A stretch of DNA of 64,000 nt from CAYRHN01 sp964424115 (GTDB lineage: Bacteria; Chloroflexota; Anaerolineae; Anaerolineales; Anaerolineaceae), in contig CAYRHN010000001.1 of the NCBI GenBank assembly GCA_964424115.1, positions 1 to 64,000 of the forward strand, read 5' to 3'. The position numbers and the translations under genes are program-made. Below the pieces are notes generated by a model, which was given only the letters and a program-made list of their open reading frames with translations, was not told the DNA's origin and searched no databases. Below are positions 1 to 9,400 of this stretch, one piece after another. Position 1 is the first letter of the stretch. The number at the start of each line of letters is the position of its first letter.

Positions 1-60
1 CTGTTTGTCATTGCTGTCTCCATCAACTTCATTTGGTAGCAACTTGAGTTAATTAATATT

Positions 61-101
61 ATAGGGCATATTCTGAAGCACTGCCTCAAAATATGCCCTA
101 T
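61..101 (-). terminator. Inverted repeat downstream of EF-G-like gene, probable terminator
   Basis: A perfect 12-bp inverted repeat, ATAGGGCATATT at 61-72 and AATATGCCCTAT at 90-101, flanks a 17-nt loop just past the stop of the minus-strand EF-G-like gene. On the minus strand it is followed by an A/T-rich stretch and not a clean U-run, so it is a probable but not textbook intrinsic terminator. Nothing else is seen in bases 1-130. Confidence 0.5.
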
Positions 102-130
102 GGATCTTCAATCGCTTATTGAGAAGGAAA

Positions 131-2200
131 TTAATCTTTCTTCTCGGCCTGTTCTTTTTGGCGGGCTGCGACGATCTCCTGGGTGATGTGCGAGGGAACC
201 ACTTCGTAGCGGGCCAGTTCCATGGTGAAGTATCCGCGGCCGCCGGTCATGGAGCGCAGCTGGGTGGTGTAGCGCTGCATTTCAGCCAACGGGACAAAGG
301 CGGAAATGGTGGAATGGCCCTTTTCGGTCTCCATGCCCTGCACGCGCGCGCGGCGGGTGTTCAGGTCGCCCAGAACGTCGCCCATGTTCGCTTCGGGGAC
401 GATGATGCGCACATCCATGATCGGCTCGAGCAGGACGGGGCCGGCTTCCATGAAGGCCAGCTTGAAGGCTTCGCGGCCGGCGATTTCGAAGGCGATCGGT
501 TTGGAGTCTACCGGGTGTTCCTTGCCGTCAAAGACGGAAACGATCACGCCGTTGATCGGGTAACCGGCAATAACGCCTTCTTTCAAGACGCTTTGGATAC
601 CCTTCTGGATGGAGGAGGAATAGGACTGGGAAATGGAGCCGCCAAAGACGTCCCAAACCAGTTCAAAGTCTTTCTCGGTGCTGCCTTCCACGCGCAGGTG
701 AACCTCACCAAACTGCCCGGCGCCGCCGGTCTGTTTCTTGTGGCGGTACATAGCCGAGCCTTTTTTGGTGATGGCTTCCTGATAGGGAACCTTGGGCTCT
801 TCCACATTCAGACCCACCTGGAATTTGGTGGTGGCGCGGCGGATGGCGACGTCGATGTGTTGGTCGCCCATTCCCTGCAGAATGGTCTGGTTGGTGGAGG
901 GTTCCATGTGCCAGGAGAGGGTCTTGTCCTCTTCGCACAGGCGGGTGAGGGTGGGGCTGATCTTGGTGGAGTCGGCCTGGGTCTTGGGCGAGACAGCCAC
1001 CTGGTAGAGGGCGTTCGGGTAAGCCGGCACCGGCAGGGTCAGCGGGTGGGCGCGGTCGCACATGGTGTTGGTGGTGGTGGTCTCAGCCAGCTTGGGGACC
1101 ATGACCAAGTCGCCGGCGTGGCCAACTTTAACCGGCAGGGTCTCTTTGCCGCGGATCACATATAACTGACCTAGGCGCTCTTCCACGTTCTTAGTCTGGT
1201 TCCAGACGCGCGAGTCGGAGTTGAGCATGCCGGAATAAACGCGGAAGTAGGTCTGCTTACCGACGAAGGGATCGGCTGTGGTCTTCCAAACATAAGCCGC
1301 CAGGGGGCCGCTGTCGGAGCAGGGCAGTTCCTCGGGGCCTTCTTTCCCTTCGGCAACCACCTTCACGCCTTCGCCGGGGGCGGGCATGAGGGTAATGATC
1401 GCATCCAGCAGGGGCAGGATGCCGATCTCGGAAGCGCCGGCGGCCACAAAGACAGGGATGTAGGAGCGGTTCAGGAAGATGGTGCGCAGGCCTCGTTTGA
1501 TCTCTTCGCTGGTCAGCGAACCGTTCTCAAAGTATTTCTCCATCAGGCCTTCGTCGCTTTCCGCGGCGGCTTCCATGAGGGTGGTGTAGGCGGTCTGGGC
1601 GGCATCTTTGTATTCGGCGGGGATATCCACGACCGTTTTCCCGTCGCCCTTGTAGGCTTTCATGGTCAGCAGGTCAATGACGCCCTTGAAGTCGGATTTT
1701 TCGCCCCAGGGGAGCTGGATCGGCAGCAGGCGGGTGTCGGAGAATTCCTGAACGGAGGCAAAGGCCTTCTGGTAGTTGGCGTTTTCGCGTTCCATCTTAT
1801 TGATAATAATGAACCGGGGCAGTTGGAATTCGTCGCAGTGGCGCAGGGCGATCTCAGTGCCCACTTCGATGCCGGAGACGGAATCGACCAGGATCAAGGC
1901 GCCATCGGCAACCCGCAGAGCCGAGATCACTTCGCCGACGAAGTCGGTAAAGCCGGGGGTGTCGAGGAAATTGATCTTGATATCCTTGTACTCGACCGGG
2001 ACAACGCTGGTGTAGATCGATATCTTACGGCGAGTTTCTTCCTCGTCGTAATCCGAGGCCGTGGTGCCTTCTTCGATCTTGCCCAGGCGTGTGGTGGCTC
2101 CCGAAGCGTGCAGGAAAGCCTCGGTCAGCATGGTCTTGCCGGAGCTGAGGTGCGAGGCAATGGCGATGTTGCGAATGAACGCGGAGGTATACTCTTTCAT
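131..2200 (-). CDS. fusA: Elongation factor G-like translational GTPase
   Basis: This 689-residue protein has the full EF-G layout: an N-terminal GTPase domain, domain II, and domains III-V. The P-loop is SHLSSGKT at residues 16-23 and the G3 motif DTPGF starts at D80. The G4 motif reads NKME (134-137) where canonical EF-G has NKxD, and the P-loop lacks the usual AHIDAGKT. These changes place it with the divergent EF-G-like paralogues known in several phyla and not with the primary FusA of a str operon; no rpsL, rpsG or tuf lies beside it. The domain IV region keeps the TGGAGQFGEV and HPVDS segments, so it probably still enters the ribosomal A site. Start chosen at the second of two close ATGs because AGAAGG lies 9 nt upstream; the ATG 6 nt earlier would be too close. 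It stands alone with its own promoter. The family call is certain, the exact role (translocation, recycling or stress) is not. Confidence 0.9.
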   Translation of the reverse strand: MKEYTSAFIRNIAIASHLSSGKTMLTEAFLHASGATTRLGKIEEGTTASDYDEEETRRKISIYTSVVPVEYKDIKINFLDTPGFTDFVGEVISALRVADGALILVDSVSGIEVGTEIALRHCDEFQLPRFIIINKMERENANYQKAFASVQEFSDTRLLPIQLPWGEKSDFKGVIDLLTMKAYKGDGKTVVDIPAEYKDAAQTAYTTLMEAAAESDEGLMEKYFENGSLTSEEIKRGLRTIFLNRSYIPVFVAAGASEIGILPLLDAIITLMPAPGEGVKVVAEGKEGPEELPCSDSGPLAAYVWKTTADPFVGKQTYFRVYSGMLNSDSRVWNQTKNVEERLGQLYVIRGKETLPVKVGHAGDLVMVPKLAETTTTNTMCDRAHPLTLPVPAYPNALYQVAVSPKTQADSTKISPTLTRLCEEDKTLSWHMEPSTNQTILQGMGDQHIDVAIRRATTKFQVGLNVEEPKVPYQEAITKKGSAMYRHKKQTGGAGQFGEVHLRVEGSTEKDFELVWDVFGGSISQSYSSSIQKGIQSVLKEGVIAGYPINGVIVSVFDGKEHPVDSKPIAFEIAGREAFKLAFMEAGPVLLEPIMDVRIIVPEANMGDVLGDLNTRRARVQGMETEKGHSTISAFVPLAEMQRYTTQLRSMTGGRGYFTMELARYEVVPSHITQEIVAARQKEQAEKKD

Positions 2201-2306
2201 GAACATGACCCTTCTTTTCTTACTTATTTTTGGGGTGGAGGGGGCGTGAAAATCCAGCCAGCCCACCCGGAATTAATGAGTTGGACAGCTTTGATGCAAC
2301 CATGCA

Positions 2307-2335
2307 ATTCTAAAGGAAGAAGGCGTTCTTGTCAA
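2307..2335 (-). promoter_or_regulatory. Sigma-70 promoter of EF-G-like gene
   Basis: On the minus strand TTGACA (2330-2335) and TAGAAT (2307-2312) are separated by exactly 17 bp, a near-consensus housekeeping promoter about 100 nt upstream of the EF-G-like start codon. Confidence 0.75.
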
Positions 2336-2417
2336 TTAAAATGGGAAATATGGTCGCTCGGGAATGGAATATTAGCATCTATTAACAAAATACACGCAAG
2401 AAGCATTATTTTATTCA

Positions 2418-2446
2418 TTGGATTTATTAATGAAATACGATATACT
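2418..2446 (+). promoter_or_regulatory. Sigma-70 promoter of pepT
   Basis: TTGGAT at 2418-2423 and TATACT at 2441-2446 have a 17-bp spacer, giving an expected transcript start about 40 nt before pepT. It diverges from the EF-G-like promoter within an AT-rich 293-bp gap. Confidence 0.65.
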
Positions 2447-2493
2447 TATCTTCTGAAAAGAGGAAGGATAACTCTATTAGCGAGGAGCAAAGT

Positions 2494-3726
2494 ATGTCGA
2501 GTGTTTTAGAACGATTTTTGCGCTACATCAAGATCGACACCCAGGCCGATTATGACAACCTGGAACATACCCCCAGCACTGAGAAGCAGTTCGATCTGGC
2601 GCGCTTATTGGTAAAAGAGTTGGAAGAGCTGGGATTGAAAGATGTGATCCTGACCGATAAGTGTTACGTGATGGCGACGCTGCCCTCGAACATTGTGAAA
2701 GATGCTCCGGTGATCGGTTTTGTGGCGCACATGGACACCAGCCCAGATGCTTCCGGCAAGGATGTCAAGCCGCAGATCTTCCCCAATTACGACGGGAGCG
2801 ATCTGATCTTGAACCGCGAGAAAAAGATCGTCCTTTCGCCCTCCCAGTTCCCGGAATTGCTCAAATATAAGGGGCAGAAGGTGATCACCACCAATGGCCT
2901 GACCCTGCTGGGCGCGGATGATAAAGCGGGCGTGGCGGCGATCATGGCGGCGATGGAAGTGCTGGCCCGCCATCCGGAGATCCCGCATGGAACGATCAAG
3001 GTGGGCTTTACCCCGGATGAAGAGATCGGCAACGGGCCGAAGTATTTCGATGTCAAACGCTTTGGCGCCGACTTTGCTTACACCCTGGACGGCGAAGAGG
3101 TGGGGCAGCTGCAATTTGAGAATTTCAACGCGGCTGAGGCGCGCATAACCATCCAGGGGCGCAGTGTTCACCCCGGCGCAGCCAAGGGCAAGATGATCAA
3201 TGCCCTGCTGGTGGCAATGGATTTGTTTAACCTCCTCCCGGAGAACGAACGGCCGAACAATACCGAGAAATATGAGGGGTTCTTCCACCCGACGCGCTTC
3301 AGCGGGACGGTGGAGGAGGCCACGTTGGTGATGATCATCCGCGAACACGACCGGGAAAAGTTTGAGGCGCGCAAAGCGTTGATCTTGCAGATCACCAATG
3401 AGTTGAACGAGAAATACGGGACTGGCACGGTGACCACTGTGGTGCGCGACCAATATTACAATATGCGCGAGCGGATCATTCCGGAACGCAAGTATATTCT
3501 CGACCTGGCCGAGAAGGCGATGCACGAGCTGGGGATCACCCCGATCTATGCGCCGGTGCGGGGCGGGACGGACGGCGCGACCTTCTCCTACATGGGTCTG
3601 CCCACCCCCAACATCTTTACCGGCGGGTATCTTTCGCATGGAAGGTTCGAGTTCGTCTCTGAGGAGGCGATGGAAAAGGCAACTAGCGTGGTATTGAAGA
3701 TCATCGAGCTGGCAGCCCGGCAATAA
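2494..3726 (+). CDS. pepT: Peptidase T (tripeptide aminopeptidase, M20B)
   Basis: A 410-residue cytoplasmic metallopeptidase that removes the N-terminal residue from tripeptides. The M20 dizinc ligands are visible in order: H79 in AHMDTSPD with D81, D142 in GADDKAGVAA, E176/E177 in PDEEIGNG, D199 in TLDGEE, and a C-terminal His in LSHGRFEF. Length matches the family norm of about 410. The start is set by GAGGAG about 9 nt upstream of the ATG. It is monocistronic, with a good promoter before it and a strong hairpin terminator after it. It fits an organism that ferments peptides, but that is inference. Confidence 0.96.
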   Translation: MSSVLERFLRYIKIDTQADYDNLEHTPSTEKQFDLARLLVKELEELGLKDVILTDKCYVMATLPSNIVKDAPVIGFVAHMDTSPDASGKDVKPQIFPNYDGSDLILNREKKIVLSPSQFPELLKYKGQKVITTNGLTLLGADDKAGVAAIMAAMEVLARHPEIPHGTIKVGFTPDEEIGNGPKYFDVKRFGADFAYTLDGEEVGQLQFENFNAAEARITIQGRSVHPGAAKGKMINALLVAMDLFNLLPENERPNNTEKYEGFFHPTRFSGTVEEATLVMIIREHDREKFEARKALILQITNELNEKYGTGTVTTVVRDQYYNMRERIIPERKYILDLAEKAMHELGITPIYAPVRGGTDGATFSYMGLPTPNIFTGGYLSHGRFEFVSEEAMEKATSVVLKIIELAARQ

Positions 3727-3740
3727 GACGAATGAATAAT

Positions 3741-3775
3741 AAAAGAGGCCGGCCATTTCGCCGGTCTCTTTTTTT
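3741..3775. terminator. Bidirectional intrinsic terminator between pepT and the first paralogue
   Basis: A 12-bp stem (3741-3752 with 3761-3772, one G-T pair) closes an 8-nt loop and is followed by a T-run on the plus strand and preceded by an A-run, so it can stop both pepT and the convergent minus-strand gene. Confidence 0.85.
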
Positions 3776-3801
3776 GAAGGGGGGTAGGAAAGGAAAGCCG
3801 A

Positions 3802-4176
3802 TTATTCTTTGAGAACACCGGCGACAATCATGCCGATGGCGGAGATGAGGATGACCCAGTAGCCAATGCCGAGGTAAGAGGAGGCCGAGCCGCTGGTGAT
3901 CAGGTCAAAAGCAGCCGCTACGGCAGCCAGAATACCGGCGTAGAGGATGAATTTGTATTTGTTCGCTTTGTTCATGAAGATCATCACCAGACCGACCACA
4001 GCCAGGATGAGGGCTACGGCATACAGGATGATCCCCAGAATACCGCTGCCGCCGCCGGCCTGCAGGACCAACATGATCGAGCTAAAAAGGGTCATATCAA
4101 GCAGGGTGATGTAGGGAAGTACAAAGAAGGCAAAGATAAACACCACGGCAGCAACGATCGCTAAAATCTTTTTCAT
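3802..4176 (-). CDS. Small four-helix membrane protein, paralogue 1 of 3
   Basis: A 124-residue integral membrane protein with about four predicted transmembrane segments (residues roughly 5-25, 35-60, 62-85 and 98-121). Its start MKKILAIVAAVVF and the motif of a long fourth helix ending in a short basic/acidic tail are shared with the two neighbours (start points 5050 and 5663), so the three form a tandem paralogous family. The start is supported by TAGGAG upstream. I recognise no named family; no catalytic or binding motif is seen. It lacks the Pro-rich tail of paralogue 2. It has its own promoter and a shared terminator, so it is transcribed alone. Confidence 0.75.
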   Translation of the reverse strand: MKKILAIVAAVVFIFAFFVLPYITLLDMTLFSSIMLVLQAGGGSGILGIILYAVALILAVVGLVMIFMNKANKYKFILYAGILAAVAAAFDLITSGSASSYLGIGYWVILISAIGMIVAGVLKE

Positions 4177-4263
4177 TTTAATTTCTCCTATTGGGATTTG
4201 GAAACGAAAGAAATGAGTATTGAATTGTGCTTGTCAGAATTGAGAGGGACCTACCCCACAACT

Positions 4264-4292
4264 ATTGTACAGAAATTTGAGGGTCGTGTCAA
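4264..4292 (-). promoter_or_regulatory. Sigma-70 promoter of paralogue 1
   Basis: Minus-strand TTGACA (4287-4292), 17-bp spacer, TACAAT (4264-4269). The same -10 hexamer and spacer recur before the other two paralogues. Confidence 0.8.
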
Positions 4293-4473
4293 CCAAACCA
4301 CAGCAATATATTTCCGCGCTTTCTTCTATTGAAATCGGGACTTCGTTAAAGCATTTCCTTGGGATCCAACATGGCGTCCTGCCCCTACCAAAAAATCATT
4401 TTGTTGCAGGTGCTGCAAGGTTGGATCCGCATCAGACGTGAATGGTACTTGCTTTTAAATGAAAGAACAAGAA

Positions 4474-4501
4474 ACCCTGCGGACATAGGAATCCGCAGGG
4501 T
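4474..4501 (-). terminator. Terminator of paralogue 2
   Basis: ACCCTGCGGA (4474-4483) pairs with TCCGCAGGGT (4492-4501) over an 8-nt loop; on the minus strand a T-rich run follows, just past the stop at 4529. Confidence 0.7.
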
Positions 4502-4528
4502 GAGAGGAAGTGGTAAATCTACCAGTCT

Positions 4529-5050
4529 TTAGGGCTGCTGAGGGGGATTCTGGGGCGGATACTGCTGGGGGGGATTCTGGGGCGGATATTGAGGAGGGTA
4601 CTGGGGAGGGTACTGCTGAGGAGGATAAGGGGGATAGGGCGGGTATTGGGGCTGGGGCGCCTTCATGAAGTGGCTGATCATCATGACGATACTGGCGGCC
4701 AGCAGCAGCCAGAAGCCGATGCTGAAGAGCGACATGACCGATATGTCCACCGAAACCTGCGACATTTGCGATTGCCCGGTGATGAATTCCAGAACGCAGC
4801 CGATCAGGCCAAACAAGCCGGCAGTGAAGACCGTGCCGGTGCCCTTTCCCGCCAGGACCATGATCAGGCCAATGACTGCCAGGATGAAGGCCAGGGAGAA
4901 GGCAATGATATCCAGGGCAAAGACACCGTATTGGATGGAGGTGGTGAGAATGGTGAACAGGTTGATGGTTACGCCCAGATAGCCCATGAAGGGCAGGAAG
5001 TAACTGATCAAGAACACAATCGTGGCAATAAGCGCGAGAGTCTTTTTCAT
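4529..5050 (-). CDS. Four-helix membrane protein with proline-rich tail, paralogue 2 of 3
   Basis: A 173-residue membrane protein starting MKKTLALIATIVFLISY, with about four transmembrane segments in its first 130 residues and a cytoplasmic-looking C-terminal tail made of PPYPPYPPQQYPPQ-type repeats (about 40 residues of Pro, Gln, Tyr and Asn). The start was moved to the ATG at 5050 because AAGGAG lies 7 nt before it and the promoter's expected transcript start (about 5077) excludes the longer frame. The helices align with paralogues 1 and 3. The proline-rich tail could be a protein-binding or surface-exposed tether; function unknown. Confidence 0.75.
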   Translation of the reverse strand: MKKTLALIATIVFLISYFLPFMGYLGVTINLFTILTTSIQYGVFALDIIAFSLAFILAVIGLIMVLAGKGTGTVFTAGLFGLIGCVLEFITGQSQMSQVSVDISVMSLFSIGFWLLLAASIVMMISHFMKAPQPQYPPYPPYPPQQYPPQYPPQYPPQNPPQQYPPQNPPQQP

Positions 5051-5083
5051 GATTATCTCCTTGGGAATGAGGGAAGTAATTTC

Positions 5084-5112
5084 ATTGTACAAATTCCATT
5101 TGGAAAAGTCAA
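5084..5112 (-). promoter_or_regulatory. Sigma-70 promoter of paralogue 2
   Basis: Minus-strand TTGACT (5107-5112), 17-bp spacer, TACAAT (5084-5089), matching the promoters of both sister genes. Confidence 0.8.
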
Positions 5113-5178
5113 TCAAAATCCCTACTCAAAGCGGGATTATCATCAGACATATTTTTAGAAAGTCGGAGGGATATCTCG

Positions 5179-5202
5179 TCCCCCTTCCTGTGCAAAGGGG
5201 GA
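5179..5202 (-). terminator. C/G-rich hairpin after paralogue 3
   Basis: TCCCCCTT (5179-5186) pairs with AAGGGGGA (5195-5202). It lies just beyond the stop of the minus-strand gene at 5214 and resembles C-rich hairpins at 7440 and 47048. Confidence 0.5.
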
Positions 5203-5213
5203 GAATAATTGGG

Positions 5214-5663
5214 TTAGATTTGCGGCGGCGGAGCGATTGGTGGTACTGGAGGCGCAGATTCCGGCTCTTTGAGCAGATGGCTGACGATCATGGCAATGGA
5301 AGCTATCACCAGCAGCCAGAAGGCAATGCCGAGGATCTCCAGCACGGACATTCCCAACGATTGGAGGGATTCCTGGGCGCCGCCGAGGAACAATTCCAGA
5401 GCGCAGCCGATCAATCCCATAATCCCGGCACCCATCACGGCGCGGGTCTTTGTGCCTTTATTGAGGATGACCATGATCAATCCCAGTATTGCGGCGATGA
5501 AAGCCAGGTCAAAGAGCAGAATATCAACGGCAAATTTGCCGTATTGGAGGGCGGTGGTCAGGATAGTCCACAAACTGATCGTGGTGCCTTGATAGGTAAA
5601 GAATGGCAGGAAATAGCAGATTAAAAAGACCACCGTTGCAATGATGGCCAAAGGTCTTTTCAT
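5214..5663 (-). CDS. Four-helix membrane protein, paralogue 3 of 3
   Basis: A 149-residue membrane protein starting MKRPLAIIATVVFLICYFLP, clearly homologous to the two genes downstream (same N-terminal helix, an FxLAFIxAxLGLIMV-type third segment and a final helix of the IAFWLLVIASIAMIVSHL kind). The tail is short and proline-rich (PPVPPIAPPP). The start at 5663 is backed by AAAGGAG 8-9 nt upstream; a longer frame to 5750 lacks a ribosome site. It is read divergently from the GH13 gene. Function unknown; no known domain recognised. Confidence 0.75.
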   Translation of the reverse strand: MKRPLAIIATVVFLICYFLPFFTYQGTTISLWTILTTALQYGKFAVDILLFDLAFIAAILGLIMVILNKGTKTRAVMGAGIMGLIGCALELFLGGAQESLQSLGMSVLEILGIAFWLLVIASIAMIVSHLLKEPESAPPVPPIAPPPQI

Positions 5664-5764
5664 AAAGTATTCTCCTTTGTGGAACCGGAAGGTTGCCCGG
5701 AAGAGAGAATTGGTTCGATCTTCGTTTGAATTCGATATGGGATGGAACAACGGCTCTAGAATCT

Positions 5765-5793
5765 ATTGTATATACAACTACACGGAAAGTCAA
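5765..5793 (-). promoter_or_regulatory. Sigma-70 promoter of paralogue 3 with overlapping palindrome
   Basis: Minus-strand TTGACT (5788-5793), 17-bp spacer, TACAAT (5765-5770). A perfect 12-bp palindrome TTGTATATACAA at 5767-5778 covers part of the -10 box, a typical repressor-operator placement. Confidence 0.75.
5767..5778. promoter_or_regulatory. Candidate operator palindrome
   Basis: TTGTATATACAA is a perfect palindrome lying over the minus-strand -10 box and about 22 nt upstream of a TATAAT (5800-5805) facing the GH13 gene. Its size fits a dimeric repressor such as a GntR-type regulator; the regulator is not in the window. Confidence 0.4.
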
Positions 5794-5799
5794 TAATGA

Positions 5800-5805
5800 T
5801 ATAAT
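5800..5805 (+). promoter_or_regulatory. Possible -10 box of the GH13 gene
   Basis: TATAAT lies 31 nt before the GH13 start codon. No good -35 hexamer is seen at the right distance, so an activator or alternative sigma contact may be needed. Confidence 0.45.
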
Positions 5806-5836
5806 CTAGCCCAATCACACAGATCAAGAGGTAGAT

Positions 5837-7432
5837 ATGACAGACGATTATTTGTGGTGGCGCGACGGGATCATTTACCAGATCTATCCGCGTTCGTTCG
5901 CGGACAGCAACGGCGACGGCATCGGCGACCTGAACGGGATCACAGGCAGGTTGGACTACCTGGCCGACCTGGGCGTGGATGGGCTGTGGCTTTCGCCGAT
6001 CTATCCTTCCCCGGATGTGGATTTTGGCTATGATGTGGCGGATTATACGGCGATCGATCCGAAATTCGGCACGATGGAAGATTTTGACCGGCTGGTGCGC
6101 GAGGCGAAGAAGCGCGACCTTCATATCGTGATGGACCTGGTGCTGAACCACACTTCCGATCAACACGCCTGGTTCCAGCAGTCGCGCCAATCGCGCGATA
6201 ATCCCTACCGCGACTATTATTTGTGGCGCCCGGCCCAACCCGGCGGAGGAAAACCCAACAACTGGCAGTCGATCTTTGGCGGCGGGGGTTGGGAATTGGA
6301 TGCGCAAACAGGCGAGTATTATTTCCACATGTTCTGCAAGGAGCAGCCGGATGTGAACTGGCGTAATCCAAAGGTGCGCCAGGCGATGCTGGATGTATTC
6401 CGCTTCTGGCTGGGGCGCGGCGTGGACGGCTTCCGCCTGGATGTCTTCAACGCTTACTTCAAGGATGAGCAACTGCGCAGCAATCCGCCCAAATGGGGCA
6501 TCCGGCCCTTCGACTGGCAGCGGCATGTGCACGATATCGACCAGCCGGAGATGCTGCCGCTGCTGCGCGAGATCCGCGGCGTCCTGGACGAGCAGCCCGG
6601 GCGTTTTGCCGTGGGAGAAACCTTCCTGGGCGGTTCGGAGCGGGCAGCCAGCTACGTCGGAGACGACCTGCTGCATGCCGCGTTTGATTTCACCCTGCTG
6701 AACAGCCCCTGGCAGCCGCAGCGCTTCCTGCAAGCAGTTCAGGGTTGGGAGGCCGTGCTGCCGCCCGGCGCCTGGCCGAATTATGTGCTGAACAACCACG
6801 ACCAGCCGCGTTCCGCCACCCGCTATGGGGTAGGTGAACATGACGGGCGGCTGAAGGTGGCGGCGGCCATGCTGCTGACCCTGCGCGGGACGCCCTTTCT
6901 TTACTACGGCGAGGAGATCGGCATGCGGGATGTGCCGGTGGCACGCAACGAGATCCAGGACCCAGTCGGGCGGCATTACTGGCCTTTTCACAAGGGGCGC
7001 GACGGCTGCCGGGCTCCGATGCAGTGGGGCGAGGGGCCCAATTACGGCTTTAGTAGCGGCATGCCCTGGTTGAAGATGCACCCCAACAGCGCCGAACGCA
7101 ATGTGGCGCGCCAGATGGAAGATCCGAATTCCTTGTTGAACTTTTACCGCAAGCTGATCGCGCTGCGCAAGGCGACCCCGGCTCTGCGGCGGGGATTATT
7201 CCAGCCGGTGAGCTTTGACCCGCAGCGGGTGCTGGCCTACCTGCGCACAGACGGCGAGCAGTCGGTGTTGGTGGCGCTCAATTTCGGCCGGCGGCGCACG
7301 CGCCTGGTGCTGGGGCGCACGCTGCGCGAGCGGCCGTGGAAGCTGCTGCTATCCAGCCACCGCACGGAGCTGCCGGAGATGGCAGACGGCCTGCTGCCGC
7401 TGCTGCCAAATGAGGTGATGATCCTGGCCTGA
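5837..7432 (+). CDS. GH13 alpha-glucosidase / oligo-1,6-glucosidase family
   Basis: A 531-residue cytoplasmic enzyme of the alpha-amylase superfamily, built as a (beta/alpha)8 barrel with a C-terminal beta domain. It begins with the WWRDGIIYQIYPRSF signature of exo-acting alpha-glucosidases, and carries MDLVLNHTS, the nucleophile D202 in GFRLDV, the acid/base E261 in VGETF, and the transition-state D322 in NNHDQPR. No signal peptide is present, so it probably hydrolyses imported short alpha-glucosides. Exact specificity (alpha-1,4, alpha-1,6, sucrose or trehalose) cannot be told by eye. AAGAGGT sits before the ATG. It is alone, and ends at a convergent terminator with gyrB. Confidence 0.93.
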   Translation: MTDDYLWWRDGIIYQIYPRSFADSNGDGIGDLNGITGRLDYLADLGVDGLWLSPIYPSPDVDFGYDVADYTAIDPKFGTMEDFDRLVREAKKRDLHIVMDLVLNHTSDQHAWFQQSRQSRDNPYRDYYLWRPAQPGGGKPNNWQSIFGGGGWELDAQTGEYYFHMFCKEQPDVNWRNPKVRQAMLDVFRFWLGRGVDGFRLDVFNAYFKDEQLRSNPPKWGIRPFDWQRHVHDIDQPEMLPLLREIRGVLDEQPGRFAVGETFLGGSERAASYVGDDLLHAAFDFTLLNSPWQPQRFLQAVQGWEAVLPPGAWPNYVLNNHDQPRSATRYGVGEHDGRLKVAAAMLLTLRGTPFLYYGEEIGMRDVPVARNEIQDPVGRHYWPFHKGRDGCRAPMQWGEGPNYGFSSGMPWLKMHPNSAERNVARQMEDPNSLLNFYRKLIALRKATPALRRGLFQPVSFDPQRVLAYLRTDGEQSVLVALNFGRRRTRLVLGRTLRERPWKLLLSSHRTELPEMADGLLPLLPNEVMILA

Positions 7433-7439
7433 CCCCCGG

Positions 7440-7460
7440 CCCCTTCTCTTCGGGAAGGGG
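7440..7460. terminator. Convergent hairpin between GH13 gene and gyrB
   Basis: CCCCTTC (7440-7446) pairs with GAAGGGG (7454-7460) around a 7-nt loop, between two stop codons that face each other. There is no U-run on either side. Confidence 0.5.
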
Positions 7461-7462
7461 AG

Positions 7463-9379
<1,917 letters not shown>

Positions 9380-9400
9380 GGAAAACCTCTGGATCGTTGA

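Larger units (their letters stand above)
4177..4528. other. Intergenic region with promoter and hairpins
   Basis: The 352-nt gap holds the promoter of paralogue 1 (4264-4292), a spaced inverted repeat GGATCCAAC (4362-4370) / GTTGGATCC (4420-4428), and the terminator hairpin of paralogue 2 (4474-4501). No coding frame with a credible start was seen. Confidence 0.6.

Noticed and set aside
119..1165. 348-codon plus-strand open frame
   Set aside because: It lies wholly antisense to the EF-G-like gene, whose motifs are clear; GC-rich third positions create such mirror frames.
4362..4428. GGATCCAAC/GTTGGATCC as a transposon end pair
   Set aside because: Only 9 bp, no transposase and no target duplication nearby.
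5756..7081. 441-codon minus-strand open frame
   Set aside because: Antisense to the GH13 gene and reaches into the divergent promoter region.
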